Origin: Alcaligenes faecalis | Lineage (GTDB): Bacteria; Pseudomonadota; Gammaproteobacteria; Burkholderiales; Burkholderiaceae_B | DNA length: 64,000 nucleotides | Assembly: GCF_041521385.1 (NCBI RefSeq) | Contig: NZ_CP168006.1 | Location: forward strand, 434,001-498,000 | Direction of reading: 5' to 3' | Shown here: in pieces, positions 55,497 through 64,000 of the stretch | Numbering within the stretch: the stretch's first letter is position 1 | Layout: each line of letters begins with the position of its first letter | The notes under the pieces: generated by a model | Told to the model about the DNA's origin: nothing | Database searches by the model: none | What the model saw: only the letters and a program-made list of their open reading frames with translations | Program-made: the position numbers and the translations under genes

Positions 55497-56738
55497 ATGA
55501 ACAACGCTGATCTATCGTGGATGCTGGTCTCCACACTTTTGGTACTGATGATGGCCGCGCCAGGTCTGGCCCTGTTTTACTCGGGGATGGTGCGTCAAAA
55601 AAATGCCTTGTCCATGTTGTCCCAGACCTTGCTGGTGTTCAGTTTAGGGGTGGTGCTGTGGTTTATCTATGGTTACTCGCTGGCTTTTACTGCCGGCAAC
55701 CCCTTGATTGGCGGTTTTGACAAGGTCTTGTTCAATGGCATGTTCACGGCTACCGACCAACAGTTCTCCATGTCGGGCACCCTGCCTGAACTGCTGTTTG
55801 CGTCTTTCCAGGCCACCTTTGCCGGTCTGACTTGCGCTCTGGTTGTCGGCAGTCTGGCAGAACGTACCCGCCTGTCCGCCATTTTGGTCTTTACCGTGAT
55901 CTGGTTCACCCTGGCCTATCTGCCTATCTGCCATATGGTCTGGTTTGCTGATGGACAGAACGGCGGCTTGCTCAACACTCGTGGCGCACTGGACTTTGCG
56001 GGTGGAACGGTCGTACACATCAATGCCGGTATTGCGGGTCTGGTCGGTGCCTGGATGATTGGCCCACGCTTGAACTACCGTCGAGAAGCCATGCCACCCC
56101 ATAACCTGCCCTTGACCTTTATCGGTGCAGCTTTACTGTGGGTGGGCTGGTTTGGTTTCAACGCCGGCTCGGCTTTATCCGCCAATGAAAATGCGACGCT
56201 GGCCTTCTTCAATACTATGTTGGCCGCCGCGATTGGTGTTGTCGCCTGGGCTTTAGGTGAGTGGATCAGCAAAGGCCACCCTTCCTTGCTGGGTGCTTGC
56301 TCGGGTGCCATTGCAGGTTTGGTCGGCATTACCCCGGCAGCCGGTTTTGTGGCTCCTTCCGGTGCTTTGGCCATTGGCCTGATTACTTCCCTGGCTTGCT
56401 TGTGGGGCGTTAATGTCCTGAAACGCTGGCTACGTGCCGACGATACATTGGATGTGTTTGGTATTCACGGTTTGGGTGGGATTGTGGGCGCTTTGCTCAC
56501 GGGTCTGTTCAACGCGCCTGTCCTAGGTGGTCCCGGTACCGCCGCTGACAACAGTATCTGGATGCAGTTGTGGATTCAGCTCGAAGGCGTATTGCTGACT
56601 CTGGTCTGGTCCGGTATCGCCGCCTGGATTGCCTTCAAGATTGCCAAAGTCGTCTGCGGTGGTTTACGTGTCGATGCTGACCATGAGCGCGAAGGTCTGG
56701 ATATCCGTACCCACGGTGAGACGGGTTATCAACACTGA
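55497..56738 (+). CDS. amtB: Ammonium transporter AmtB
   Basis: A 413-residue membrane channel of about 11 helices. The blocks LMMAAPGLALFYSGMVRQKN, FAGGTVVHINAGIAGLVGAW (twin His 1) and FGIHGLGGIVGALLTGLFNA (twin His 2) are all present. No cleavable signal peptide is seen, and the start begins inside the mature part compared with E. coli. It brings ammonium/ammonia into the cell under control of GlnK. Confidence 0.95.
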   Translation: MNNADLSWMLVSTLLVLMMAAPGLALFYSGMVRQKNALSMLSQTLLVFSLGVVLWFIYGYSLAFTAGNPLIGGFDKVLFNGMFTATDQQFSMSGTLPELLFASFQATFAGLTCALVVGSLAERTRLSAILVFTVIWFTLAYLPICHMVWFADGQNGGLLNTRGALDFAGGTVVHINAGIAGLVGAWMIGPRLNYRREAMPPHNLPLTFIGAALLWVGWFGFNAGSALSANENATLAFFNTMLAAAIGVVAWALGEWISKGHPSLLGACSGAIAGLVGITPAAGFVAPSGALAIGLITSLACLWGVNVLKRWLRADDTLDVFGIHGLGGIVGALLTGLFNAPVLGGPGTAADNSIWMQLWIQLEGVLLTLVWSGIAAWIAFKIAKVVCGGLRVDADHEREGLDIRTHGETGYQH

Positions 56739-56812
56739 GATCCCATCATGATTCTTGACTATCTTGCCCACCGGCAAACAGCCCCCTTCAAACACAGGTA
56801 CAAACCTAAAAG

Positions 56813-56841
56813 AAAAAGCCCTCTCTCGAGGGCTTTTTTTT
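56813..56841. terminator. Bidirectional terminator between amtB and the cytochrome c' gene
   Basis: AAAAAGCCCTC-TCTC-GAGGGCTTTTTTTT; perfect arms with T run on plus and A run before, so it ends both convergent transcripts. Confidence 0.92.
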
Positions 56842-56858
56842 ATAAGCAACACAGTAGC

Positions 56859-57311
56859 TTATTTTTCTTTGCGGTAGGCGTCATGGCAAGTCTTACAGGA
56901 TTTGCCCACATTACCAAAAGCCACGCGGAAGGCATCAAAGTCGCCCGAATCGGAGGCCACTTTCAGCTTGTCGATCGCAGTGGTGAAATCATCCGTCGCT
57001 TGCTTGAAACCCTGAGCATCGCTCCAGGCTTCTGCTTTGGTCTCGCCGCCTTCCGTACCGGCACCAAACGCGCCCCAAGGCAGAGCAGCCAAAACAGTCA
57101 GCACCTCCACGTTCTTGGCAATAGCAGCCGCGTCATAAGGAGCTTCCTTTTTAGCGACGGGAGCCATACGACCGAAGTGCGAACCAATCAAGGCCATGCT
57201 GGCTTGACGATAGTTCACGGCCTGCTCAGGCTTAGCGAATTGGGCTGTAGCTGGCGTGACAAACGCAGCGCACAAGGCGGCAGCGGCAGTCAAAAACGCA
57301 AGTTTTTTCAT
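56859..57311 (-). CDS. Cytochrome c' (c-556 type)
   Basis: A 150-residue periplasmic cytochrome. Signal peptide (1-23) ends TPATAQ; the four-helix bundle ends in the heme site CKTCHDAYRKEK. Start at ATG 57311 following GGAG. Cytochromes c' bind NO and protect from nitrosative stress; others shuttle electrons. The cytochrome b561 at 50461 is a possible distant partner. Confidence 0.92.
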   Translation of the reverse strand: MKKLAFLTAAAALCAAFVTPATAQFAKPEQAVNYRQASMALIGSHFGRMAPVAKKEAPYDAAAIAKNVEVLTVLAALPWGAFGAGTEGGETKAEAWSDAQGFKQATDDFTTAIDKLKVASDSGDFDAFRVAFGNVGKSCKTCHDAYRKEK

Positions 57312-57410
57312 GGGAACTCCTGTGTGATGAAACATAAAACACGTCATAAAGCACTGGCTCAAGAAACCCGGTCGGCTGTGTCCTTTGTGCCCGAACACAG
57401 CCGTTTGGAT

Positions 57411-58862
<1,452 letters not shown>

Positions 58863-59021
58863 TCAGCATGGGGGCAGAATGCGACGACAGCTCGAAGCTT
58901 TGACGAATAAACCACAGTTTTCCGACATTGTTTCCAGTGACAGGGGCAAGCCTGGCCTGCGGGGCGTTCGCCCATAGGTTCCTGCTATACTTTTTGAGCC
59001 TGCAACTTTTGATAGCTTTTT

Positions 59022-59633
59022 ATGAAACTTCTAGCTTCCCTCACCAGCCCATACGCGCGCAAAGTGCGTGTTGTCATGGCGGAAAAAAAGCTCGATTACG
59101 AGCTGATTCTGGAGGATGTGTGGGCCGATGACAGTGATATTCTGAAACACAATCCACTGGGCAAAGTCCCCTGTCTGATTATGGATGATCAGGCCAGCCT
59201 GTTTGACTCCCGTGTGATCGTCGAATATCTGGATACCCTCTCACCCGTCGGCCGCCTGATTCCTCAAGCAGGACGTGATCGCGCAGCGGTCAAATGCTGG
59301 GAAGCCATTGCCGATGGCTTGCTTGATGCCTGCGTTGCCATCGTGGTGGAAAATCGCCGCCCCCAAGAGCTGCGTCTGCCCGCCTGGATCGACCGCCAAA
59401 ACGGCAAAATCACCGCTGCCCTGCAATCCATGAACAATACCTTGGGTGACCAGTCCTTTTGCATGGGCACCAGCTTTAGCCTGGCCGACATTGCCGTAGG
59501 CTGCGCACTGGGTTATCTGGATCTGCGCTTTCCTGAACTGGACTGGCGCTCGCAGTACGGCAATCTGCAACGCCTGGATGAAAAACTCCAAGCGCGCCCC
59601 TCGTTTGCCAGCACCTTACCGCCTACACAGTGA
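59022..59633 (+). CDS. Glutathione S-transferase (YibF-like)
   Basis: A 203-residue GST: MKLLASLTSPYARKVRVVMA with the active site Ser/Tyr region, NPLGKVPCLIMDDQASLFDS for glutathione, and a helical domain ending in FSLADIAVGCALGYLDLRFP with the N-capping motif. It is a YibF-type member. It stands alone, upstream of a terminator. Confidence 0.9.
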   Translation: MKLLASLTSPYARKVRVVMAEKKLDYELILEDVWADDSDILKHNPLGKVPCLIMDDQASLFDSRVIVEYLDTLSPVGRLIPQAGRDRAAVKCWEAIADGLLDACVAIVVENRRPQELRLPAWIDRQNGKITAALQSMNNTLGDQSFCMGTSFSLADIAVGCALGYLDLRFPELDWRSQYGNLQRLDEKLQARPSFASTLPPTQ

Positions 59634-59655
59634 GCGTTGCGCCAGCAAGCCAGGG

Positions 59656-59680
59656 CCCATTCTTTTGAATGGGTTTTTTT
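59656..59680 (+). terminator. Intrinsic terminator after the GST gene
   Basis: CCCATTC-TTTT-GAATGGG then TTTTTTT; perfect seven-base arms. Confidence 0.92.
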
Positions 59681-59692
59681 ATGTCTGCTCAC

Positions 59693-60538
59693 TCAGAACT
59701 TACCCAGCAAACGGTACATCCAGAAGGCCTCATCGGTCTTCATGCGTTGGGCAAACCGGGCGGGTGAAAAACCGGAAATGCGTTTGACCTCTCTGCCAAA
59801 ATGAGACTGGTCGCTATACCCGGCCTGCAACGCCACATCGGACCAGACAGGCTGAGCCTGCTGCTGCACCAGAGCAAAGGCGCGCTCTGCCCGCACATAC
59901 AGCTGCAGCTCACGCTGGCTCTGCCCGGCCCAACGCTTGAATTGCCTTTGCATCTGGCGCAGGCCCGTTCCCGTACGTGTTGCGGCCATCTTCATCCCCA
60001 AGGTCGTCAGCCAATGATGCAAGCTGTCAGCACCTTCTGTCGCCAGACTGCCATGCGCACAGCGATGAATTGCCGCCTCCAACTGCTCGAACAAAGGGCC
60101 ATCTTCAGTGCCTGCTTGCCCAAGTATCTGACAACGGGCAGCGGGTAAAACCTGATCCAGAGGCAGTACCTGATCCAGAAAATCGCTGGCCTCTATCCCA
60201 AACACACGCTTCAGGGCATCGGGATAGAGGCCAATCGAAATTGCATGGACAGGTCCGGGAGACCAGCTAATGGACGGTGTGCGCGAAGGCCCAGCGAACA
60301 GCATGCTGGGAAGGGCCTCTGACAGAACCAAAGTCCCGCCATCTACTGGCGTCTGCACCATATGCAACTGGCCATGAAAAACCCAGGACAACACCACCAG
60401 GGGCGAAGCCGGATAAAAGTTCAAACGTTGCTGCGGCAGCAGATCCAGAGCACGGGTATCACGCTCCACGCCCAGATGGATAATGGACGCCGTTTTTCGG
60501 CTGGGGTGATGCAAACGGGCACAAGGCAAAGCAGACAT
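59693..60538 (-). CDS. AraC family transcriptional regulator
   Basis: A 281-residue regulator with an N-terminal cupin-like sensing domain and C-terminal double HTH at about 190-275 (GTGLRQMQRQFKRWAGQSQR, VALQAGYSDQSHFGREVKRI, SGFSPARFAQR). It is divergent from the esterase gene (84 bases) and likely controls it. The ligand is unknown. Confidence 0.88.
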   Translation of the reverse strand: MSALPCARLHHPSRKTASIIHLGVERDTRALDLLPQQRLNFYPASPLVVLSWVFHGQLHMVQTPVDGGTLVLSEALPSMLFAGPSRTPSISWSPGPVHAISIGLYPDALKRVFGIEASDFLDQVLPLDQVLPAARCQILGQAGTEDGPLFEQLEAAIHRCAHGSLATEGADSLHHWLTTLGMKMAATRTGTGLRQMQRQFKRWAGQSQRELQLYVRAERAFALVQQQAQPVWSDVALQAGYSDQSHFGREVKRISGFSPARFAQRMKTDEAFWMYRLLGKF

Positions 60539-60621
60539 GGGAGGTCGTTTCCGTTCTATCCGACCCAGGCAAGCCGGGCCACACTGAAAGTCCTTTTATC
60601 CTACTTCAGCCCCGCCTTCTT

Positions 60622-61716
60622 ATGCCTAAAACTATTTTGCAAGGATCCTGGTCTCATCGCTGCCGAAGCGTCCTTACCCTTTGGGCCACCACCATCGACG
60701 TACTGCTCCGCCGCGCCATCGCCAAGCCATTGGTGCGAGGCTGGTCTGTGCCTTTTGAAATCGCCACCCTGTTCTATCGCAAGCAGTTCAACCACGCCTT
60801 CCGCTTGCCAACCATAGCTGAAGGCCGCGCCTATTTCGACAGCTTGTACACGATTGCCGAACCGGACTTGCCCGTCCAGATACAGGCCAGCACGTCCCCA
60901 GAACCACGGGGAGACTGGTTTATTCCAGACCGCCCGGACAACACCAAAACCCTCTTGTACTTTCATGGTGGCGGCTATACGTTCTACCCTGCTGCGTCGC
61001 ACCACTTCATTCGCCTGCTGGCCCACAAGCTGCAAATTTCCATCTTCGCCGTGGACTACCGCCTGACCCCGGAGCATCCTCACCCAGCCCAACAGGAAGA
61101 TGCGCTAGACGCCTACCGCTATCTGCTCAAGCGTGGTATCCCTGCCCAGGATATTGTCCTGGCAGGCGACTCGGCGGGCGGACACCTGGTGCTGATGAGC
61201 TTGGTCGGCCTGCGTCAAGCGGGACTGCCCCAACCTTCTCTGGCCTTGGCACTAAGCCCCTGGACGGATATAGGACGACGCGGCGCCAGCCAGTTTGGTC
61301 ATGATCGCTACGATATGGTGCAGGGCTATCAAACGCTGCAATACGGTCAATGGCTAAAGGGCAACGGCCCCTGGAATGATGATCGGCTCTCGCCCATTGC
61401 ACAGGATCTGCGCCATCTGGCCCCCATCTACATTCAGGCAGGTGGCAAGGAAATTCTGGTCGACATGATCCGGGATTTTGCCCGAGAGGCGCACAAACAG
61501 GGGGCCAATATACGGCTGGATGTCTGGCCGGATATGACGCACGAATTTCATGCTTACGGCAGCACACTGCCGCAAAGTGAGCAGGCGATGAGTGCGCTAC
61601 GAGCAGCAATTCACTGGACAGTTGGGGGAGTTTTTGAGCCAGCAGAAGAAACCGAGCTGAATGGGCTGGACTGTGCGTATGGCAAAGCCCAACCTGAAGA
61701 CATCAAGCCTGTGTGA
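60622..61716 (+). CDS. Alpha/beta hydrolase, HSL-type esterase
   Basis: A 364-residue hydrolase: oxyanion HGGG in YFHGGGYTFYPAASHH, nucleophile elbow GDSAGGHLVLMSLVG, an acid-bearing IYIQAGGKEILVDMIRDFAR and the catalytic His in WPDMTHEFHAY, all from the hormone-sensitive lipase group (BD-FAE/HSL). It likely cleaves small acyl esters. It is divergent from AraC, and its stop overlaps the convergent TSUP gene by 14 bases. Confidence 0.9.
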   Translation: MPKTILQGSWSHRCRSVLTLWATTIDVLLRRAIAKPLVRGWSVPFEIATLFYRKQFNHAFRLPTIAEGRAYFDSLYTIAEPDLPVQIQASTSPEPRGDWFIPDRPDNTKTLLYFHGGGYTFYPAASHHFIRLLAHKLQISIFAVDYRLTPEHPHPAQQEDALDAYRYLLKRGIPAQDIVLAGDSAGGHLVLMSLVGLRQAGLPQPSLALALSPWTDIGRRGASQFGHDRYDMVQGYQTLQYGQWLKGNGPWNDDRLSPIAQDLRHLAPIYIQAGGKEILVDMIRDFAREAHKQGANIRLDVWPDMTHEFHAYGSTLPQSEQAMSALRAAIHWTVGGVFEPAEETELNGLDCAYGKAQPEDIKPV

Positions 61717-62515
61717 TGGCCTGCGTAATCATGTAGATCGCCAGCACAGTCAGCATGCCAGCGAAGATGCGCTTGAGCGTCACCTGGTCAATCTTGTGGG
61801 CCAGACTGGCGCCCAAGGGGGCGGTACAAATACTGGTGACCGAGACAATCAACAAGGCTGGCCAGTAGATAAAACCAATCATGCCGGGATGGCTGCCAAA
61901 GGTAGCCTGACCGGACCAGATATAACCCACGCTATTGGCCAGCGCGATGAAAAAACCCAAGGCAGCCGAAGTAGCGACGGCCTGCCGCACAGGCACATTG
62001 CCGCGCAGCATGAAGGGTACGGACAGAAACGCCCCACCCGCTCCCAGCAGACCGGACACGAAACCGATCAAGGCTCCCATGGCCGCAATCCAGAATGGAG
62101 CAGGCAAGGAACGGCCTTGCACCGGGATCGACTTACGTGCCATTTTGGAGGCCGAATACAAGACGAACACACCGAACACAATCGCCAGCGCCGTGCTGTT
62201 GATCATGGCAAAAATCGCGCCGCCCGACAGTAGCCCACCCACGATCAAACCGGGCACCATGACCTTGACCACGTCCCAGCGAATAGCACCATGTTTATGG
62301 TGTGCTCGCACGCTGGACAAGGAGGTGAACAGAATCGTGGCCATGGCCGTGGCAATGGACGCATGCACGGCCAGCTCTTGCGGCACCCCAAACAAGGGCA
62401 GCAGGAAGGTCAGAAAGGGCACGAGAATCATGCCCCCACCAATCCCCAGTAAACCGGCGGCCAAACCAATACCAGCACCCAGTACCAGCAAACTGATGAC
62501 AAGAATGGGATCCAT
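61703..62515 (-). CDS. TauE/SafE (TSUP) family anion permease
   Basis: A 270-residue membrane protein of about eight helices with the two TSUP repeats (AGLLGIGGGMILVPFLTFLL; SGLLGAGGAFLSVPFMLRGN). The family exports or imports sulfite, sulfonates or related organosulfur. It lies nine bases after mnmA on the same strand, so both may be cotranscribed. Substrate not decided. Confidence 0.88.
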   Translation of the reverse strand: MDPILVISLLVLGAGIGLAAGLLGIGGGMILVPFLTFLLPLFGVPQELAVHASIATAMATILFTSLSSVRAHHKHGAIRWDVVKVMVPGLIVGGLLSGGAIFAMINSTALAIVFGVFVLYSASKMARKSIPVQGRSLPAPFWIAAMGALIGFVSGLLGAGGAFLSVPFMLRGNVPVRQAVATSAALGFFIALANSVGYIWSGQATFGSHPGMIGFIYWPALLIVSVTSICTAPLGASLAHKIDQVTLKRIFAGMLTVLAIYMITQAITQA

Positions 62516-62524
62516 GCCCGCCTC

Positions 62525-63640
62525 TTATTGAATAATGCCGCCGCCCAGGCAGCGGTCACCGTCATACAAGACCACGGACTGGCCCGGCGTTACGGCCCAT
62601 TGGGGCTGATCAAAATGCAGGGACAGGCTGTCGCCTTCCGCAGCCAGAACCGTGCAGGCCGCATCAGCCTGGCGATAACGGGTCTTGGCATGAATCGGGC
62701 CTAACGCTGGCGGATGGCCCGCTACCCAACTGGTCTGCTCGGCCCTCAACTCAGACTGCAACAGCCAGGGGTGATCATGCCCTTGCACCACATACAGCGT
62801 GTTCGTGGCCAGATCCTTACGGGCGGCATACCAGGCGTCGGCGGTGCCGTCTTCGCGCTGCTTACCCTTGACCCCACCAATGCCCAAACCCTTGCGCTGA
62901 CCATAGGTGTGGAAAGCCAGGCCCACGTGCTGACCCAGCACCTGCCCTTCTGGTGTTTTGATAGGACCGGGTTGAGTGGGCAGGTAGCGATTCAGGAACT
63001 CGCGGAAAGGGCGCTCACCAATAAAGCAAATGCCGGTCGAGTCTTTTTTAGCGGCATTGGGCAGTTTCAGTTCCTCGGCAATGCGGCGCACTTCCTGCTT
63101 GTTGATCTCGCCTAAAGGGAACAAGGTGCGCGACAACTGCGCCTGATTCAGACGGTGCAGAAAATAGCTTTGATCCTTGGACGCATCCAGACCTTTCAGC
63201 AACTGGTAGTCTGTGCCGCCCCCGGCCATGGGCACGCCACGCACACGGGCATAATGGCCAGTGGCAATCCAGTCCGCGCCCAAGGTCATGGCGTGGTCCA
63301 GAAAGGCCTTGAACTTGATTTCCGCATTACACAGAACATCGGGATTCGGGGTACGGCCTGCCGAGTATTCCCGCAAGAACTCCGCAAACACGCGGTCTTT
63401 ATATTCTGCAGCGAAGTTGACCGCCTCGATCTCGACCCCGACCAGATCGGCCACGCTGGCCGCGTCCAGCCAATCCTGGCGCGAGGAGCAAAATTCGGAG
63501 TCATCGTCGTCTTCCCAGTTCTTCATGAACAGGCCCACGACTTCATAGCCTTGCTCTTTAAGCAGCCAAGCCGAGACAGAGGAGTCCACGCCGCCGGACA
63601 TTCCGATAACGACGCGACCTTTTTTGGTGGAAATAGTCAT
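62525..63640 (-). CDS. mnmA: tRNA-specific 2-thiouridylase
   Basis: A 371-residue enzyme that puts sulfur on U34 of Lys, Glu and Gln tRNAs. PP-loop [20 protein letters not shown], first Cys in [16 protein letters not shown], second Cys in [19 protein letters not shown], both catalytic, and the tail [11 protein letters not shown]. It uses ATP and persulfide. Its neighbouring tRNA-Lys (54150) is a natural substrate. Start ATG at 63638-63640. Confidence 0.95.
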   Translation of the reverse strand: MTISTKKGRVVIGMSGGVDSSVSAWLLKEQGYEVVGLFMKNWEDDDDSEFCSSRQDWLDAASVADLVGVEIEAVNFAAEYKDRVFAEFLREYSAGRTPNPDVLCNAEIKFKAFLDHAMTLGADWIATGHYARVRGVPMAGGGTDYQLLKGLDASKDQSYFLHRLNQAQLSRTLFPLGEINKQEVRRIAEELKLPNAAKKDSTGICFIGERPFREFLNRYLPTQPGPIKTPEGQVLGQHVGLAFHTYGQRKGLGIGGVKGKQREDGTADAWYAARKDLATNTLYVVQGHDHPWLLQSELRAEQTSWVAGHPPALGPIHAKTRYRQADAACTVLAAEGDSLSLHFDQPQWAVTPGQSVVLYDGDRCLGGGIIQ

Positions 63641-63798
63641 TGCAGTGATGATGAGAGGTGTCGCAGCAGGCAGACCGATGGTCTGGCACGCACCTGACTA
63701 ACTAAAAAAGGCATTGTACGCCTGCCCTGACGCATGTACAGGCAGACACCGCCAGTACCTGGGGTTTCTGGAAAACTGTACTGCCCAGGACACAAATA

Positions 63799-63827
63799 AA
63801 AAAGCCCGGACAGGCATCCGGGCTTTT
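63799..63827. terminator. Bidirectional intrinsic terminator
   Basis: AAAAAGCCCGG-ACAGGCAT-CCGGGCTTTT; good arms with A and T runs, between mnmA's upstream side and the oxidase gene. Confidence 0.9.
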
Positions 63828-63845
63828 GAAACTGCTGCTGGGCGA

Positions 63846-64000
63846 TCAGTTCTGAGGACGCGCAGGCAACATTTTTCCGGGGTTCATGATGTTATGAGGG
63901 TCCAGCGCCTGCTTGATGCTGCCCATCACATCCAGCGCATCCTGGCCGTGTTCGGCCAGCATGAACTCCATCTTGTGCAAGCCCACACCGTGTTCGCCGG
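63846..64000 (-). CDS. FAD-linked oxidase (GlcD / D-lactate dehydrogenase-like), C-terminal part
   Basis: The minus strand ends in [20 protein letters not shown], then [20 protein letters not shown] and [14 protein letters not shown](V/I)G and the LDPxNIMNPGK closing block are diagnostic of FAD-linked oxidases of the GlcD/DLD family. It begins outside the window to the right. Substrate is not readable from this part. Confidence 0.9.
   Translation of the reverse strand, partial: GEHGVGLHKMEFMLAEHGQDALDVMGSIKQALDPHNIMNPGKMLPARPQN

Overview
The window is chromosomal DNA of a betaproteobacterium, most likely Alcaligenaceae and close to Alcaligenes. The support is direct: a one-piece tmRNA whose tag reads ANDERFALAA, a gyrA / ompA-like / ubiG / gph order, an ErdS/CrbS-type acetate sensor, and even, moderately GC-rich codon use. 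No name can be proved without a search. Genes are densely packed on both strands, and there is no prophage, insertion sequence or CRISPR array.

Layout. 1-2766: start of gyrA (leaving the window), an OmpA-like envelope protein, then ubiG-gph. 2773-12806: accessory transport and envelope genes, namely a LysR/MFS efflux pair, a 7Fe ferredoxin, a secreted choloylglycine-hydrolase-family enzyme, a Fur-box-preceded TonB receptor, a beta-barrel protein, a metallophosphoesterase, and a MarR plus HEAT-repeat (AlkD-like) pair. 13120-22288: an AlaA-type aminotransferase and several regulator/target pairs (TetR-MaoC, ArgP-LysE, MocR-PaiB, Rrf2-methyltransferase-flavoprotein). 22444-25753: GST, tmRNA (ssrA), sstT and a nucleoside 2-deoxyribosyltransferase-like gene. 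25962-33384: an RpiR regulator, then the acetate module yjcH-actP with its convergent two-component system CrbR/CrbS. 33846-38314: an ATP-sulfurylase-like protein with an altered active site, and an MFS gene coupled to a collapsed serine-hydrolase gene, divergent from a LysR regulator.

38560-45245: a SpeD-SpeE fusion, then a signalling group (PAS histidine kinase, a DNA-binding/receiver protein with the HTH at the N-terminus, an Aer-type receptor) and a GDT1-family manganese exporter preceded by a yybP-ykoY riboswitch. 45341-54077: a GT39-like glycosyltransferase, LysR/azoR, ribA, a cytochrome b561, ubiB and a zinc metallopeptidase, with two groups of DnaA-box-like 9-mers flanking ubiB. 54150-64000: tRNA-Lys, a 40-codon proline-rich small ORF, a strongly structured leader before glnK-amtB, cytochrome c', purB, GST, AraC, an esterase, a TauE/SafE permease, mnmA, and the 3' end of a FAD-linked oxidase.

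The most unusual items are the ATP-sulfurylase-like protein in which the sulfate-binding Arg position is Ala (33846-35555), the glnK leader with mutually exclusive helices (54798-54937), an orphan terminator suggesting a small RNA between two signalling genes (about 41440-41575), the repeated ACGGATCAA motif before aer, and the SpeD-SpeE fusion. All functions are read from sequence motifs; no search or folding program was run.
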